From contig CP136069.1 of assembly GCA_032622095.1 (NCBI GenBank), positions 201,732,690 through 201,796,689 of the forward strand: DNA of 64,000 nt, in the 5' to 3' direction. The notes under the pieces were generated by a model, which ran no database searches, had not been told where the DNA came from, and was given only the letters and a program-made list of their open reading frames with translations. A program made the translations under genes and the position numbers. This DNA is from Siphonodentalium dalli (taxonomy: Eukaryota > Mollusca > Scaphopoda > Gadilida > Siphonodentaliidae). This document shows, in pieces, positions 62,702 to 64,000 of the stretch (position 1 is the first letter of the stretch; each line of letters opens with the position of its first letter).

Positions 62702-63272
62702 TAATAAACAAACAACAGGCAGGTTGATATGATTACCACTGTCCATTGCAACGTAGTCCGGTAGTTCTCCTGTACGTGCGTTCAAATCCCCTCCGAGAAT
62801 AATTAGTTCATTCGAATTGTATTTGGAAAGTGCATTCCCTATAATTGAGAACGCATTTTCATCTTTGTGATTCGATTTCCAAAATGAAGAATTGTATCTG
62901 ATTATATACCATAAGCAGATACAAAAACAATATCAGAAGACAAATTGAGCATTTTGCCCGAAAATTCATCGCACACTGCGTAGTCATTTACTTTGTGACT
63001 TGCTTGACAACACTTGTTATACTTCGAACGGTAGTAGAACGCTATACCGCCTTCTTTCTTCGTACCACCTGTTCGAAACAAGTGTATGCATTCGTAGTGA
63101 GGTATTTTGATATCAGATATTTCTTGATGCCACTTTCCACTAAGGTTATGAAATCATAATATATTAATTGACTTATAAATTCAGGGTCCGTTAGCTTCTG
63201 ACAGACTCCTTGCACATTCCATGTTGTATATCTCATAGTGAGTTGAGTTTCATTGTTCTCATTGAATGTCAT
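62702..63272 (-). pseudogene. LINE ORF2, proximal part of AP-type endonuclease
   Basis: On the minus strand from ~63272: RYTTWNVQGVCQKLTDPEFI, DFITLVESG (catalytic Glu), then after a frameshift GGIAFYYRSKYNK, and GGDLNARTGELPDYVAMDSG (the D-x-N box). It stops making sense at VVCLL, exactly where the TAATAAA repeat begins. The missing remainder is at 58263 and below, in the same frame once the insertion and one repeat copy are removed. Upstream of 63272 I see no ORF1. Confidence 0.85.
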
Positions 63273-64000
63273 TTATAGGCATACAATGAACGGCTATATG
63301 GAGCTATGTGTCTGGTAGAGGTTTATTTATTTGCTTATTTATTTATTTATTTAATTTTCTCTGGTATGAAGAGCGTTTCCATAATAATAAAATGTTAAAA
63401 TATGAAGAGCTTCCATTCGATTGCGTGGTTGCGCTCTCATTTAAAAAAAAATTCTGCCCATGGGCAATTGTCAGTGAAATGCACTTGACGCGAACTTGGA
63501 TGCCACCGCATTTGCGTCACGTACTAGATCCCACTGAACAATTATCATGAAAGGGTGTTTATACTATCTTGCTCTCAAGTAAAGTAAATAAATGTATCAA
63601 ACGTTGAGAAGGTGAGAACATTCGCATATATAGAGTATGTTAATTGTATCAATTATCTTATCAGAAGAGAATTATGTTTAAGAAGATTAATTACTAATTT
63701 CACCAATAGCATGCAAACAGATGGTATATAGACACAAGTGTGATTAATTAGTATATAGTTAAGTCCCGTTGCGAATCAGTGATCTAAGTTCCGACAATTC
63801 TTGCCGCGCTGCCAAAAAGTCTGGCGTTGTCGGGTCGCCTTAGAATGAATTGACTCCGCTTTTCACAGATCCATAAAGTTGTTTGCCAAACCACTGGGGG
63901 CACGGATTCATGAACTGAGATCGGTGTCCTTGATATGGCATCGAGCATATGAAGCCGATATGTCAATGTTCGTGTAATTGTCAACCTATCCTTATACAAC
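63273..64000. other. No recognisable gene
   Basis: A 71-codon minus-strand frame (63784-63999) reaches the window edge and has no recognised domain. A short TTTATTTAT run lies near 63330. Confidence 0.4.

Overview
The window looks like AT-rich nuclear DNA of an invertebrate animal, most likely a marine mollusc or another lophotrochozoan. The reasons are one spliced gene with short phase-1 exons spread over 14 kb, fucolectin-type (FTP) and EGF-like domains, large minisatellites, and many eukaryotic transposons (piggyBac-, hAT- and Crypton-like elements and APE-type LINEs). The exact taxon cannot be fixed from the sequence. No bacterial operon, CRISPR array or convincing tRNA/rRNA gene was seen.

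Layout. 0-0.6 kb: one exon of an FTP lectin domain on the minus strand; the rest of that gene is outside the window or not recognised. 0.6-15 kb: no recognisable gene, but many small elements. These include two 392-bp piggyBac-type MITEs with TTAA target sites, a 773-bp MITE with long inverted repeats, a hAT-like MITE, Helitron-like repeats, fold-backs and short tandem repeats. 15.9-25.6 kb: a composite satellite block built from two unrelated monomers (about 53/42 bp and 35 bp) joined by recurring linkers, and bracketed by copies of a ~700-bp element. 26.5-31 kb: mostly non-coding, with a 905-bp inverted-repeat element.

31.1-45.0 kb: the one gene I can assemble. It has five exons on the plus strand: a type II membrane anchor, two EGF-like modules and an FTP domain split over two exons, 282 residues in all. 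Every splice junction is phase 1. Its introns hold a 2.7-kb 47-bp minisatellite, a degenerate second copy of exon 1, tandem repeats and a dead LINE. 46-55 kb: fold-backs, tandem repeats and a doubtful ArfGAP-like remnant.

55.4-63.3 kb: a nest of transposons. A minus-strand LINE is split inside its endonuclease by a ~4.4-kb insertion carrying a broken tyrosine recombinase (Crypton-like). That gene is split by a 1134-bp hAT element with an 8-bp target duplication. The hAT element in turn contains a ~270-bp dispersed repeat whose other copy lies at 37.1 kb. Removing the 4.4-kb insertion together with one copy of a flanking 7-bp direct repeat restores the LINE frame, so the order of events can be read directly.
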